DNA of 64,000 bases from Chloroflexaceae bacterium (GCA_025057155.1 JANWYD010000006.1:216359-280358); one strand, 5' to 3'; positions 52,938-61,490 are shown, numbered from the stretch's first letter. Notes: generated by a model from the letters alone, not told the origin. Numbers and translations are program-made.

Positions 52938-53099
52938 CGCACCGGCGACGAGGCGCCTGTCTGGAGATATACCGCATCCACGCCCTCAGGGTTGCGCGCA
53001 GGGTTCATGTCTGCCAAGTGGCGGCAAACAGCTCATCCTCATACGATGCTCCTCTGCGGGCTTGCGGTTACTCTGAACCCATCCCGCTCAACCCGCGCT

Positions 53100-53127
53100 T
53101 TGCATGCCCGCCAAAACGTGTTATAAT
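53100..53127 (+). promoter_or_regulatory. Candidate promoter for the RRM protein gene
   Basis: TTGCAT (53100-53105), 16-bp spacer and a perfect TATAAT (53122-53127). The predicted start near 53134 gives a leader of about 220 nt. Confidence 0.55.
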
Positions 53128-53133
53128 CAAGGC

Positions 53134-53354
53134 CGCTTGCCAACGTCACATGCTGCGAGACTGGCATCAGAGACCTCGTCCGTCCCCTGGTGGCTCGTCA
53201 GAACTTCTTCGCTCGAAGGGAATGTACGTTGTGGTGGCCGAGCGAGGCAGTCGGGTTCTGACCCGGGTGTCGGCCTGTGGGATTGTCGGGATTGTCCGTC
53301 GGACGGCGCGAGGCCGTCCTGCCACGAGGCGCACGTGCGCCGAGGAGAACTCTG
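53134..53354 (+). promoter_or_regulatory. Long structured leader of the RRM gene
   Basis: About 220 nt of GC-rich leader between the predicted start and the ATG, without an ORF of its own. Long untranslated leaders are typical of cold-shock and RNA-binding protein genes. It contains CCGTCGGACGG and GTGCGCCGAGGAG near the ribosome site. Confidence 0.4.
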
Positions 53355-53648
53355 ATGCTGGTGAAGCTGTTTGTCGGGAACCTGTCCTGGAGCATTGGCG
53401 ACGATGAACTGGCGCGTTTCTTCGCCGATCACGGCGACGTGCAGAGCGCCCGCGTGATCACTGATCGCGACACGGGCCGCTCGCGCGGTTTTGGTTTCGT
53501 GGAGATCGAAGTCGAGAACGTCGCCAACGTAATTCGCGCCACCGATGGCCAGGATCTGAATGGCCGGCCCATTCGCGTGAACGAGTCCGAGGATCGCCAT
53601 CGCGGTCGCGGCGGGAATCGCGGCAGCGGCGGTTATGGCCGCTACTGA
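53355..53648 (+). CDS. Small RRM-type RNA-binding protein
   Basis: 97 residues from ATG 53355 with GAGGAG about 9 nt upstream. One RNA recognition motif with RNP2 LFVGNL (5-10) and RNP1 RGFGFVEI (44-51), followed by an Arg/Gly-rich tail (RHRGRGGNRGSGGYGRY). It is like the cold-induced Rbp proteins of cyanobacteria and Chloroflexota, thought to act as RNA chaperones. Size, tail and long leader fit. A terminator follows directly. Confidence 0.93.
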   Translation: MLVKLFVGNLSWSIGDDELARFFADHGDVQSARVITDRDTGRSRGFGFVEIEVENVANVIRATDGQDLNGRPIRVNESEDRHRGRGGNRGSGGYGRY

Positions 53649-53658
53649 GGTGAACGTG

Positions 53659-53678
53659 GGGGGAATCGGCTTTCCCCC
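53659..53678 (+). terminator. Terminator of the RRM gene
   Basis: GGGGGAA (53659-53665) and TTCCCCC (53672-53678) with a 6-nt loop, 11 bp after the stop and followed by TTTCTC. Confidence 0.75.
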
Positions 53679-53722
53679 TTTCTCGCCCCTCAGATGAGGG
53701 CGTCTGGCAAGTATCTTATCGC

Positions 53723-54040
53723 TAACGGCTGTGACGGGGACGAGTACTCGCGTTCGTTCGCGCCCAGCGAGCCTGGGATGGTGTGAGCCAGGCGGTCGAA
53801 CACGCGACGAACATCACCCCCGAGCCGGCAGGTGAACGGCCCTCCGGCCCAGTAGCCCCGCCCGGAGTTGTCCCCCGTTATCGGGACAGAGCGTTGTCTG
53901 ACGCTCCTGAGCGCAATGTCCGCAGGCTCCGCGTATATGTCCACAGCATACATCGTGGCGCCACGGCGACATTGAACCGGGGTGGTACCGCGGGGTGCCT
54001 GCTGCGCCTCGTCCCCTTTGAGGGACGGGGCGTTTGTGTT
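53723..54040 (+). ncRNA. T-box riboswitch (isoleucine), leader of ileS
   Basis: Several hallmarks are present in order. Stem I is closed by TAACGG/CCGTTA (53723-53728 with 53875-53880). The GA/AGTA motif follows (AGTA 53743-53746), then an apical GAGCCTGGGATGGTGTGAGCC region (about 53769-53789) of the usual Stem I tip type, and the specifier ATC codon in GAACATCACC (53813-53815), matching isoleucine. The T-box sequence GGGTGGTACCGCG (53980-53992) has UGGU (53983-53986) to pair the tRNA NCCA end. Ends in a terminator stem CCTCGTCCC/GGGACGGGG (54007-54015 with 54022-54030, one G-U pair). Uncharged tRNA-Ile would favour the antiterminator and switch on ileS. Confidence 0.9.
54007..54040 (+). terminator. 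T-box regulated terminator
   Basis: CCTCGTCCC pairs with GGGACGGGG around a 6-nt loop, followed by CGTTTGTGTT, the premature terminator of the T-box. The antiterminator alternative uses the preceding GGGTGGTACCGCG segment. Confidence 0.75.
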
Positions 54041-54162
54041 GCCCCTGACAGTCTGGCCAGATGGTCGCCGGATCTCGGTGGAGCGCCGAATGCGGCAATC
54101 TGCAATCTCAATTGCTAAGGCTGGCGCGCGGCAATGCCGTGTACCCGTCCGAGGAGGTGGTT

Positions 54163-57100
54163 ATGTTCAAACCGGTCGCTGCTGATGTCGTCTTCCCCCG
54201 ACTGGAGGAAGAGATCCTGGCCTGGTGGCAGGCGAACCGGATCGTGGAGCGCTCGCTCGCCAGCGGCCAGCGGCCCTTCGTCTTCTACGAAGGCCCGCCG
54301 ACGGCCAATGGCCGCCCCGGCCTGCACCACGTGATCAGCCGCACGTTTAAGGATGTCATTCTGCGCTATCGGGCCATGCAGGGCTACCGGATCATCGGTC
54401 GCCGTGAAGGGTGGGACACGCACGGCCTGCCGGTCGAGATCGAGATCGAAAAGAAACTGGGCTTCAATGGCAAGCCCGATATTGAGAAGTTCGGCATTGC
54501 CGAGTTCAATCGCCTGTGCCGCGAGAGCGTCTGGGAATACATCCAGGAGTGGAAGAGCTTTACCCGCCGCATTGCCTACTGGGTTGATGAGAATGGCTAC
54601 TACACCTACGACAACAAGTATATCGAGTCGCTGTGGTGGATCTTTCGCCAGCTCTGGGATCGCGGGCTGCTCTTCCGCGACTACAAGGTGACCATGCATT
54701 GCCCCCGCTGCGGCACCAGCCTGAGCGACCACGAGGTCTCGCTGGGCGCCCGCGACGATGTGGACGATCCCAGCGTCTATGTGAAGTTCCGCGTCACCGG
54801 CGAGAGCGCCAGGGGCAGCGCCTCGCCCCTGGCCGCCGACCTGAGGGGCGCCTTCTTGCTGGCCTGGACCACCACCCCCTGGACGCTGCCGGCGAATGTG
54901 GCCCTGGCAGTGCAACACGGCGCGACCTACGTTGAGGCCCATGCCGGCGGGGAACGCTACGTGCTGGCCGAGGCCCTCGTCGCGCCGGTGCTGGGGGAGG
55001 AGGCCAGCATCACACGCCGCTTCAAGGGCAACGATCTGGTGGGGCTGCGCTACGAACCGCTCTTCCGGGGCGCGCCTGCCCCCGGAGATACGCCGGACTT
55101 CGAGGCCGCCTACCGCGTCGTGGCCGATGAGATCGTCACTCTCGACGACGGCACCGGCATCGTCCACATCGCCCCGGCCTACGGCGACCTGGAGGTGGGC
55201 CGCAAGCACGGCCTGCCCACGCTGTTCTCGGTGGATCTGAACGGCATGGTGCTGCCCGAACTCGGCGATCTGCCCTTCGTTGGCAAGTTCTTCAAAGAGG
55301 CCGATCCCGAAATCACCCGCAACCTGAAGCAACGGGGCCTGCTGCTGAAGAGCGGGCGCGTGCGCCACTACTATCCCTTCTGCTGGCGCTGCGGCACGCC
55401 CCTGCTCTACTACGCCAAGCCTTCGTGGTATATCAAAACGACCGCCTTCAAAGACGACCTGGTGGCCAACAACCAGCAGATCCACTGGGTGCCGGAGCAT
55501 ATCCGCGACGGGCGCTTCGGCAACTGGCTCGAGAACAACGTTGACTGGGCCATCAGCCGCGAACGTTACTGGGGCACGCCCCTGCCGATCTGGACCAGCG
55601 CCGACGGGAGCTACATGGAATGCATCGGCAGCCTGGCCGAACTTGAAGCGAAGGTAGGCCGCTCCTTGCGCGACCTCGACCTGCACCGCCCCTACGTGGA
55701 CGAGATCACCTGGGAGGACCCCCGGCACGGCTTGATGCGCCGCATCCCCGACGTAGCCGACTGCTGGTACGACAGCGGTTCGATGCCCGTGGCCCAGTGG
55801 CACTACCCGTTCGAGAACCAGGAACTCTTCGAGTCCGCCCATCCCGCCGACTACATCTGCGAGGCGGTAGACCAGACCCGCGGCTGGTTCTATACGCTCC
55901 ATGCCATCAGCACGCTGCTTTTCGACCGTCCGGCCTTCAATAATGTGATCTGCCTGGGGCACATTCTCGACGAGCACGGCGTCAAGATGAGCAAGAGCAA
56001 GGGGAATGTGATCCAGCCTGAGGAGGTGATTGACGCCTACGGGGTTGATGCGCTGCGCTGGTACCTCTTCGCCGCCGCGCCGCCCGGCAATGCGCGCCGC
56101 TTCAGTCTGGGCCTGGTGAATGAGAGCCTGCGCAAGTTCCTGCTGACGCTGTGGAACACCTACGGCTTCTTCGTCACCTACGCCACCCTTGATGGATGGC
56201 GCCCCACCGCCGAGGTGCTGCGCGCGGCGGCCAACGGCTCGGTCAGCCTCCCCACGCCGGAGGTGCGCGATGCTCTGACCCCCACCGACCGCTGGGCGCT
56301 GGCGGCGCTGAATGCGCTGGTGCGCGATGTGACCCGCAACTTCGAGGAGTACGAGGTGTACCCGGCAGCTCGCGCCATCGAGCAGTTCGTAGACGAGCTG
56401 TCCAACTGGTACGTGCGGCGCAATCGGCGGCGCTTCTGGAAGAGCGATGCCGACGCCGACAAGCAGGCGGCCTACTTCACGCTCTACACCTGCCTGCTGA
56501 CCCTTACCAGGCTGATCGCGCCCTTCACGCCCTTCGTCGCCGAGGAGGCGTACCGTAACCTCACCGGTCAGGCCAGTGGCGCAACCGCCGACGATGTGCC
56601 CGAAAGCGTGCATCTGGCCCGCTGGCCCACGGTCAACGCCGATTTGCTCGACGAACGGCTGGTGGCCGACACCGAGGCCCTGCTGGCCGCGGTCTCGCTG
56701 GGGCGCGCGGCGCGCAAAAACGCCGGCCTGAAGGTGCGCCAGCCCCTCAGCGAGTTGTGGCTGCGCGCCAGCAACCCCGCCGTGACCGAAGGCGTGCGGC
56801 GCTTCGAGGCCGACCTGCGCGATGAACTGAACGTCAAGGCGGTGCGTTACCTCGATGCTTCATCGGACATCGTGGAGTACCGCTTCCGACCTAATCTGCG
56901 GCTGGTGGGCAAGAAGTATGGCCGGCTGGTGCCGGCGCTTACCGAGGCGCTCAAGGCCCTGGCGGGCGAACCCGCCCGCGCTGCCGCCCAGGCCGTGGAG
57001 CAGGGGCAACCTGTGCGCCTGACAGTGGACGGCCAGGAACTTGAGTTGCTGCCCGAGGAGGTGCTGGTGGAGAGCAGCGCTCCCGCCGGCTACGCCGTGG

Positions 57101-57423
57101 CCGAGGGCGACGGGCTGATTGTGGCCCTCAACACCACTGTGACGCCTGAACTGCGCCTCGAAGGGGCCGCCCGCGACCTCGTGCGCAACGTGCAGGACGC
57201 GCGTAAGAGCGCCGGCCTGGCCATCGCCGACCGCATTACGCTCTTCGTACACGCCGAGCGCGAAGCCGACCTGCTCGAGCAGACCCTGGCCCGGTGGGGC
57301 GAGTATGTACGCAGTGAGACCCTGGCGACCCAACTGATTGTGGGCGCGCCCCCGGCGGACGCCTATGTTGAGACCGTGGAGTTCGGCGATGCCGAGGCGA
57401 CCATCGGGGTGGTGAAGGCGTAG
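54163..57423 (+). CDS. ileS: Isoleucyl-tRNA synthetase (eukaryote-like, IleRS2 type)
   Basis: 1,086 residues from ATG 54163 with GAGGAGGT 5 nt upstream; the frame continues upstream past the T-box but has no ribosome site. Class I synthetase charging tRNA-Ile. The HIGH-type motif is GPPTANGRPGLHHVI (44-58), the PxANGxPGxHHV form of eukaryotic and mupirocin-resistant bacterial IleRS; the KMSKS motif GVKMSKSKGN is at 606-615. The editing domain lies between them, with GTGIVHIAPAYG. The C-terminal region (about 880-1086) lacks the classical bacterial Cys-rich zinc site. It is controlled by the T-box just upstream. Confidence 0.96.
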   Translation: MFKPVAADVVFPRLEEEILAWWQANRIVERSLASGQRPFVFYEGPPTANGRPGLHHVISRTFKDVILRYRAMQGYRIIGRREGWDTHGLPVEIEIEKKLGFNGKPDIEKFGIAEFNRLCRESVWEYIQEWKSFTRRIAYWVDENGYYTYDNKYIESLWWIFRQLWDRGLLFRDYKVTMHCPRCGTSLSDHEVSLGARDDVDDPSVYVKFRVTGESARGSASPLAADLRGAFLLAWTTTPWTLPANVALAVQHGATYVEAHAGGERYVLAEALVAPVLGEEASITRRFKGNDLVGLRYEPLFRGAPAPGDTPDFEAAYRVVADEIVTLDDGTGIVHIAPAYGDLEVGRKHGLPTLFSVDLNGMVLPELGDLPFVGKFFKEADPEITRNLKQRGLLLKSGRVRHYYPFCWRCGTPLLYYAKPSWYIKTTAFKDDLVANNQQIHWVPEHIRDGRFGNWLENNVDWAISRERYWGTPLPIWTSADGSYMECIGSLAELEAKVGRSLRDLDLHRPYVDEITWEDPRHGLMRRIPDVADCWYDSGSMPVAQWHYPFENQELFESAHPADYICEAVDQTRGWFYTLHAISTLLFDRPAFNNVICLGHILDEHGVKMSKSKGNVIQPEEVIDAYGVDALRWYLFAAAPPGNARRFSLGLVNESLRKFLLTLWNTYGFFVTYATLDGWRPTAEVLRAAANGSVSLPTPEVRDALTPTDRWALAALNALVRDVTRNFEEYEVYPAARAIEQFVDELSNWYVRRNRRRFWKSDADADKQAAYFTLYTCLLTLTRLIAPFTPFVAEEAYRNLTGQASGATADDVPESVHLARWPTVNADLLDERLVADTEALLAAVSLGRAARKNAGLKVRQPLSELWLRASNPAVTEGVRRFEADLRDELNVKAVRYLDASSDIVEYRFRPNLRLVGKKYGRLVPALTEALKALAGEPARAAAQAVEQGQPVRLTVDGQELELLPEEVLVESSAPAGYAVAEGDGLIVALNTTVTPELRLEGAARDLVRNVQDARKSAGLAIADRITLFVHAEREADLLEQTLARWGEYVRSETLATQLIVGAPPADAYVETVEFGDAEATIGVVKA

Positions 57424-57477
57424 GGGCAAGGCGGGGCGACCTGGTTGCCACCTACACCGGGGGAAAGGGCAACGCCC

Positions 57478-58257
57478 GTGACCAATCTGATCGGCGCTAT
57501 GGCCCGCCAGGCGCCGCCGTGGCGTCATCTGCTGATCCGCCGGGGCCGGTGCGATGAAGCGCCCGGCGCGCTGCGGTTGATTGTTGAGGATGCCACGGCC
57601 CGGAGATTAGCCTATTCCAACGCGCAGATTGACGATTATCAGCCCGGGCCTGGCCTGCGCTTCATCCGCCGCCCGCCCTTGCGGCTCCGGGTACAGGCGC
57701 GCTTTTCGCACCCTGAGGGCGGCTTACGCGGCACGGCGGGCTTTGGTTTCTGGAACTACCCCATTGCCCGGCCACTGCGCCCCCCGCGGGCGATCTGGTT
57801 CTTCTACGCCTCCCCACCGAACGATATGCCCCTGGCCCTGGGCGTGCCGGGACGGGGCTGGAAGGCAGCGGTGATTGACGCCACGCGCCTGCGCGCCCTG
57901 GCCCTGCTGCCTCTCGCTCCGGCGCTGGCGCCCCTCTTCAACCTGCCGCCCCTGTACCGCGGCCTGTACCCGCCGGTCCAGCGCGCCCTTGGCGTGGCCG
58001 AGGCGCTCGCGCGCGCTCCGATGGAGGAGTGGCATGAGTATGTCATCGAGTGGGGTTTGCGCACGAGCCGCTTCCTGGTGGACGGGCGCGTCGTGCTCTC
58101 CGACGCGCCCTCGCCACAAGGTCCCCTGTGCTTCGTAACCTGGGTGGATAACCAGTACCTGATCGCCACGCCCCGGGGCCGGCTGCGCTGGGGGTTGCTC
58201 GACGTTCCCGGCGCACAGTGGCTGGAACTGGCCGGGGTATGGCTGGAGACACTGTGA
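57478..58257 (+). CDS. Unrecognised protein, beta-sandwich-like
   Basis: 259 residues from GTG 57478 (GGGGGAAAGGG about 8 nt upstream). I do not recognise the family with confidence. The order ARFSHPEGGLRGTAGFGFWN, AIWFFYASPPNDMPLALGV, EEWHEYVIEWGLRTSRFLVDG, GPLCFVTWVDNQYL resembles a concanavalin A-like jelly roll, with the W and Y residues of a carbohydrate-binding face. No signal peptide is present. It follows ileS by 54 bp but has no evident functional link. It ends at a GGAAACCCGGTTTCC palindrome. Confidence 0.7.
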   Translation: MTNLIGAMARQAPPWRHLLIRRGRCDEAPGALRLIVEDATARRLAYSNAQIDDYQPGPGLRFIRRPPLRLRVQARFSHPEGGLRGTAGFGFWNYPIARPLRPPRAIWFFYASPPNDMPLALGVPGRGWKAAVIDATRLRALALLPLAPALAPLFNLPPLYRGLYPPVQRALGVAEALARAPMEEWHEYVIEWGLRTSRFLVDGRVVLSDAPSPQGPLCFVTWVDNQYLIATPRGRLRWGLLDVPGAQWLELAGVWLETL

Positions 58258-58305
58258 GGCTGTCCCGGCTACTGCGCTCCCCGTGACCTCTACGGGGAGG
58301 AACCT

Positions 58306-58324
58306 GTGGAAACCCGGTTTCCCC
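58306..58324. repeat. GGGGAAACC palindrome copy
   Basis: GTGGAAACCCGGTTTCCCC, 48 bp after the unrecognised gene and 18 bp before the stop of the convergent OleA-like gene. Confidence 0.8.
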
Positions 58325-58342
58325 GCGCCTCTGTTGAACGCA

Positions 58343-59362
58343 CTACCAGGTAACGCTCATCATCGAACAGTTCAGCCCCGAACCGATGCCCAGCAACCCC
58401 ACGTGGTCGCCAGGATGCAACCGACCAGCCTCGGCGGCCTGCGCCAGGCTGATCGGCAGGGCCGCCGGCCCGATGTTGCCCAGCACCGGGAAGTTCAGGT
58501 AGAGCTTGGCGGGGGTGATGCCAATGGCCTCGGTCACGGCGGCCATGTGCCGCGCGCCCACCTGGTGCGGCGCGTAGAGCGCGATGCGGTCGTCGCTCCA
58601 GTTCGGCAACGTCTCCTGGGCCAGTTGCCAGGTCTCAGCGGCAAGTTTGACCCCGGCGACCAGCAGTGCGCTGGCATCGGTTTTCATATAATCGGGCTGG
58701 CCCACACACAGGTGGTTGTACTCGGTCGCGGCCAGCGAAACAACGCCATTGAGCCTGTGGCGGGACTTTGAAACCCGCATGTGGGCCAGCACCATCGCCG
58801 CGGCGCCCGAGCCGAGGGTAAGAGTAGCGAAATTGTCGCGGAACTCCTGGAGGGTGGTTTCGGGACGCTGGAGACGGCGGATGGTGCTCATTACCGCGTC
58901 TTGTGAGCCTTCACCGTTGACGATCAGCGCGTAATCAATCTCGCCCGCCTCAATCATCAGGGCCGCGATATACATCCCGTTGAGGAAGCCCAGGCAAGCA
59001 TTACGCACATCATAGTTGATCGCCCGGGGCGAGAGACCGAGGTTACGATGAACGAAACAGGCTGTCGCAGGTTCGAGGTAATCCTGGCATACCGAAGTAT
59101 TGATGACGATCCCGATCTGCTCCGGGTCAATATCGGCAGCCGCGATGGCCTTGCGCGCCGCCAGCGTCGCCACGGCGCTAGGCAACGTTCCCGCGTCCCA
59201 GAAGCGCCGCTCGCGGATCCCCGAGAGTTGTTCCAGACGTCCCCGGGGGATGCCGAGACGTTGCATCGTCTCGCTAATCTGATCCTCCAGCCAGTCCGAG
59301 CTAATGCGGTGCGGCGCCAGTTCGTAGCCCAGGGCCTCGATCGCGACGTTCTGAAAGAGCAC
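58343..59362 (-). CDS. oleA: OleA-like beta-ketoacyl thiolase (FabH family)
   Basis: 339 residues from GTG 59362, chosen because GGGAGGT lies 5-11 nt upstream and the product then opens MLFQNVAIEALG as in OleA proteins; the ORF runs 23 codons further back. Thiolase-superfamily features: catalytic Cys123 (NACLGFLNGM), an upstream Glu97 (DYLEPATACF) equivalent to the OleA general base, the His of YAPHQVG and the Asn of GNIGPAALP. The C-terminal GLLGIGSGLNCSMMSVTW is OleA-like. OleA condenses two long-chain acyl-CoAs head to head for long-chain olefin synthesis; Chloroflexus is a reported producer. OleB, OleC and OleD are not in the window. It is divergent from the Yip1-like genes. Confidence 0.87.
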   Translation of the reverse strand: MLFQNVAIEALGYELAPHRISSDWLEDQISETMQRLGIPRGRLEQLSGIRERRFWDAGTLPSAVATLAARKAIAAADIDPEQIGIVINTSVCQDYLEPATACFVHRNLGLSPRAINYDVRNACLGFLNGMYIAALMIEAGEIDYALIVNGEGSQDAVMSTIRRLQRPETTLQEFRDNFATLTLGSGAAAMVLAHMRVSKSRHRLNGVVSLAATEYNHLCVGQPDYMKTDASALLVAGVKLAAETWQLAQETLPNWSDDRIALYAPHQVGARHMAAVTEAIGITPAKLYLNFPVLGNIGPAALPISLAQAAEAGRLHPGDHVGLLGIGSGLNCSMMSVTW

Positions 59363-59431
59363 GCCAGACCTCCCAATCTTAGCTAGTAAGACACTTGCAC
59401 TGCCATACGGCGCAGACCAGGTGAAACGCAA

Positions 59432-59925
59432 CGCTGCGCCCAGGAGGAATGCCCCTCCTACACTCTCTCCTCAGACGCCGCCCATTACCCACAAGTCACT
59501 CCCCCGTTATCAACACCGCTCCGGCACAGCTCGTTCGGTTGCCGAACGCAGTGCGAGGGGCTGGTTGCGCTCCCGCACGTCCGTGTAGAGCCCGCAGCGT
59601 GTCGGACCGCCACGGAGCAGATCGGCGGGGGCGACCGGTTGATCGCCCCTGCCGATCCAGGCGGGAAGGAGGGTCAACATCCACACCCGCTCTGATACGT
59701 GTGGGTAATGCATAACCGCAGGCGAGGGATTGGGGCAACCTGATTTCCCTACCCTTACTTTAACTAGATTCACGGCAGGCCCCACTAAGGACCGCTATGT
59801 TATTACTGTACCACAATGTCACGTCTGCCCTGCCACACGGTCGCATAGCGTCTGCGCTGAACAGGGCGGGGAGTCTCCGCTTCCCGGCAGGAAGAAGGGT
59901 GCGGGTATGGTAGAATAACCCGCGG
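59432..59925. other. Intergenic region between divergent OleA-like and Yip1-like genes
   Basis: About 490 bp of no recognised gene. Contains one palindrome copy GGGGCAACCTGATTTCCCT (59732-59750) and TAGAAT about 100 bp before the Yip1-like gene's start. Confidence 0.6.
59732..59750. repeat. GGGGAAACC palindrome copy, diverged
   Basis: GGGGCAACCTGATTTCCCT; shares the 19-bp frame with the copies at 9070, 9456, 9546, 9645, 40386, 46443 and 58306. Confidence 0.6.
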
Positions 59926-60015
59926 TTGTTCACTGTTCGGGTCACAGATACGCGCAGGGTTGCAGCCTGGCGCCCCCTGACGCGGCGTGTGGCCTGCCTG
60001 GCCTACCGGAGTATC

Positions 60016-60759
60016 GTGAAACTCTTCGCGACTATCTTCCGCCTGGCCCTCGGCGGACTCTTGCTCGACGCCCGTGTCTACCGCGCCCAGCGCGAGTCGC
60101 CAACCGGGGTGCAGCGGGCGCTGCTCGTCGTCGTGCTGGTGGGTCTCCTTACCGGCCTCGCCGCCTGGATCGGCGACCTCGGCGAGTATCTGACCCAGCC
60201 CGATCCCCAGGCTGTGCGCGACACGCTGTACAATGGGCTGATCGCGATGCCCTGGTACAATCAGGTCGCGCAGTCCAGTCCTGAATTTGTCGCGGCGTTT
60301 GAACAAGTGTTCTCCGACCCGTCTAACTTCACCCTGACAGCTAACCCCCTGTCAGGCGCCCTCGGGATCGTGATAACGCCACTCGCGGGGATCATTGGCT
60401 GGTTCCTTGGCGGCTCGGTTGTTCATATCGCGGCGAAGGCCTTTGGCGGGGCGGCCAGCTACCCTCAGACTCTGGCCTGCACCGGCCTGGCTTCTGGCGT
60501 GAACCTGCTCGGCCTGGTGCAGATCGTGCCTTACGCCGAAGCGGTTCCCGCGAGCCTCGTGCTTTCCACGACCTTACTGGGGTTCCTGGCGACCTACGTT
60601 GCCGTGCGCGAGGCGCACGCACTGCCGCCGTGGCGCTCGTTCTGGGCCGTATTAATCGGTCCATTGCTCTTGATGGTCGTGCTGTTCACCCTGTACTGCT
60701 GCGTTGTGTTCGCCTTTGCGAGCACGATAGGGAGTCTCATTGGGGGAGCCGGGCGATGA
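60016..60759 (+). CDS. Yip1-like integral membrane protein (first of a pair)
   Basis: 247 residues from GTG 60016, with GGAG 4 nt upstream; a TTG 90 nt earlier is possible. Four or five hydrophobic helices (RALLVVVLVGLLTGLAAWIG, GIVITPLAGIIGWFLGGSVV, SLVLSTTLLGFLATYVAV, FWAVLIGPLLLMVVLFTLYC) in Yip1-domain arrangement, with the Yip1-typical central ALPQ-like region. Function of bacterial members is unknown. Its TGA overlaps the ATG of the next gene (ATGA), so the two are translated together. Confidence 0.68.
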   Translation: MKLFATIFRLALGGLLLDARVYRAQRESPTGVQRALLVVVLVGLLTGLAAWIGDLGEYLTQPDPQAVRDTLYNGLIAMPWYNQVAQSSPEFVAAFEQVFSDPSNFTLTANPLSGALGIVITPLAGIIGWFLGGSVVHIAAKAFGGAASYPQTLACTGLASGVNLLGLVQIVPYAEAVPASLVLSTTLLGFLATYVAVREAHALPPWRSFWAVLIGPLLLMVVLFTLYCCVVFAFASTIGSLIGGAGR

Positions 60760-61490
60760 TCGAGCTGTTCAACGGGGCATTAACCCTCAACCAGCGGTTG
60801 ATGCTCGGGCTGCGCGAGTCGCCCGATGTGGTGCGACGCGGGCTGCTGCTGGTGCTCTTCGTCGGGTTGCTGGTCGGAGCGGTCACCGGGGCCAGCGCGC
60901 TGCTCGACACGGCCACGCCGGAGCGCACCGTGGCCACGGTGCGCGAGTTCGTTGAGGCGCAGAAACGCCAGATTGCCCTTAGCCCCAATGCTGACCAGTT
61001 GCAGCCACTGTTGCGGTTCGTCAACGAGAATGAAGAGGCGTTCTACGCCCTACTGAAGGATCTCATCGCCCTGCCAACCCCTTTGCCCCGCCCCTTTGGA
61101 CAGGTCTTTCAGTGGCTGGCGACGACGGTCAGCACACCGCTGAGCTACCTGGCCGGTCTGCTGCTGACGGTCATCTTCACCCACATCGCGGCGCGGCAAC
61201 TGGGTGGACAGGGCCACATCCAGCAAATGCTGGGCCTGGGCGCGCTCTCGGTGGCGCCGCACGCCCTGGATGCGCTGACCTTCATCCCCGGATTGGGACC
61301 GGTTCTGGGCCTCATCGCCTGGGGGTGGGGGCTGGTCATTCTCGTCGTTGCCACCTCGGTGGCCCACCGCCTCGATAGCACGCGGGCCACCCTGGCGGTG
61401 CTGCTCTACCCGGTGCTGCTGGGCTTGGTGGGGGTTTTGCTCTTCTGCGGGCTGTTGTTCGTGGTTGTGTCCCTCGCTGGCCAGGGCTAA
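60756..61490 (+). CDS. Yip1-like integral membrane protein (second of a pair)
   Basis: 244 residues from ATG 60756 with GGGGGAG at good spacing. Similar layout to the upstream neighbour (GLLLVLFVGLLVGAVTGAS, LSYLAGLLLTVIFTHIAAR, ALDALTFIPGLGPVLGLIAWGWG, LAVLLYPVLLGLVGVLLFCGLL), so the pair probably arose by duplication. The gap to its partner is a 4-bp overlap. They may form a heteromeric membrane complex; its role is unknown. It is convergent with rho. Confidence 0.72.
   Translation: MIELFNGALTLNQRLMLGLRESPDVVRRGLLLVLFVGLLVGAVTGASALLDTATPERTVATVREFVEAQKRQIALSPNADQLQPLLRFVNENEEAFYALLKDLIALPTPLPRPFGQVFQWLATTVSTPLSYLAGLLLTVIFTHIAARQLGGQGHIQQMLGLGALSVAPHALDALTFIPGLGPVLGLIAWGWGLVILVVATSVAHRLDSTRATLAVLLYPVLLGLVGVLLFCGLLFVVVSLAGQG

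Noticed and set aside
54115..56613. 832-codon antisense frame in ileS
   Set aside because: Antisense shadow of a complete synthetase gene; its translation has no recognisable domain.
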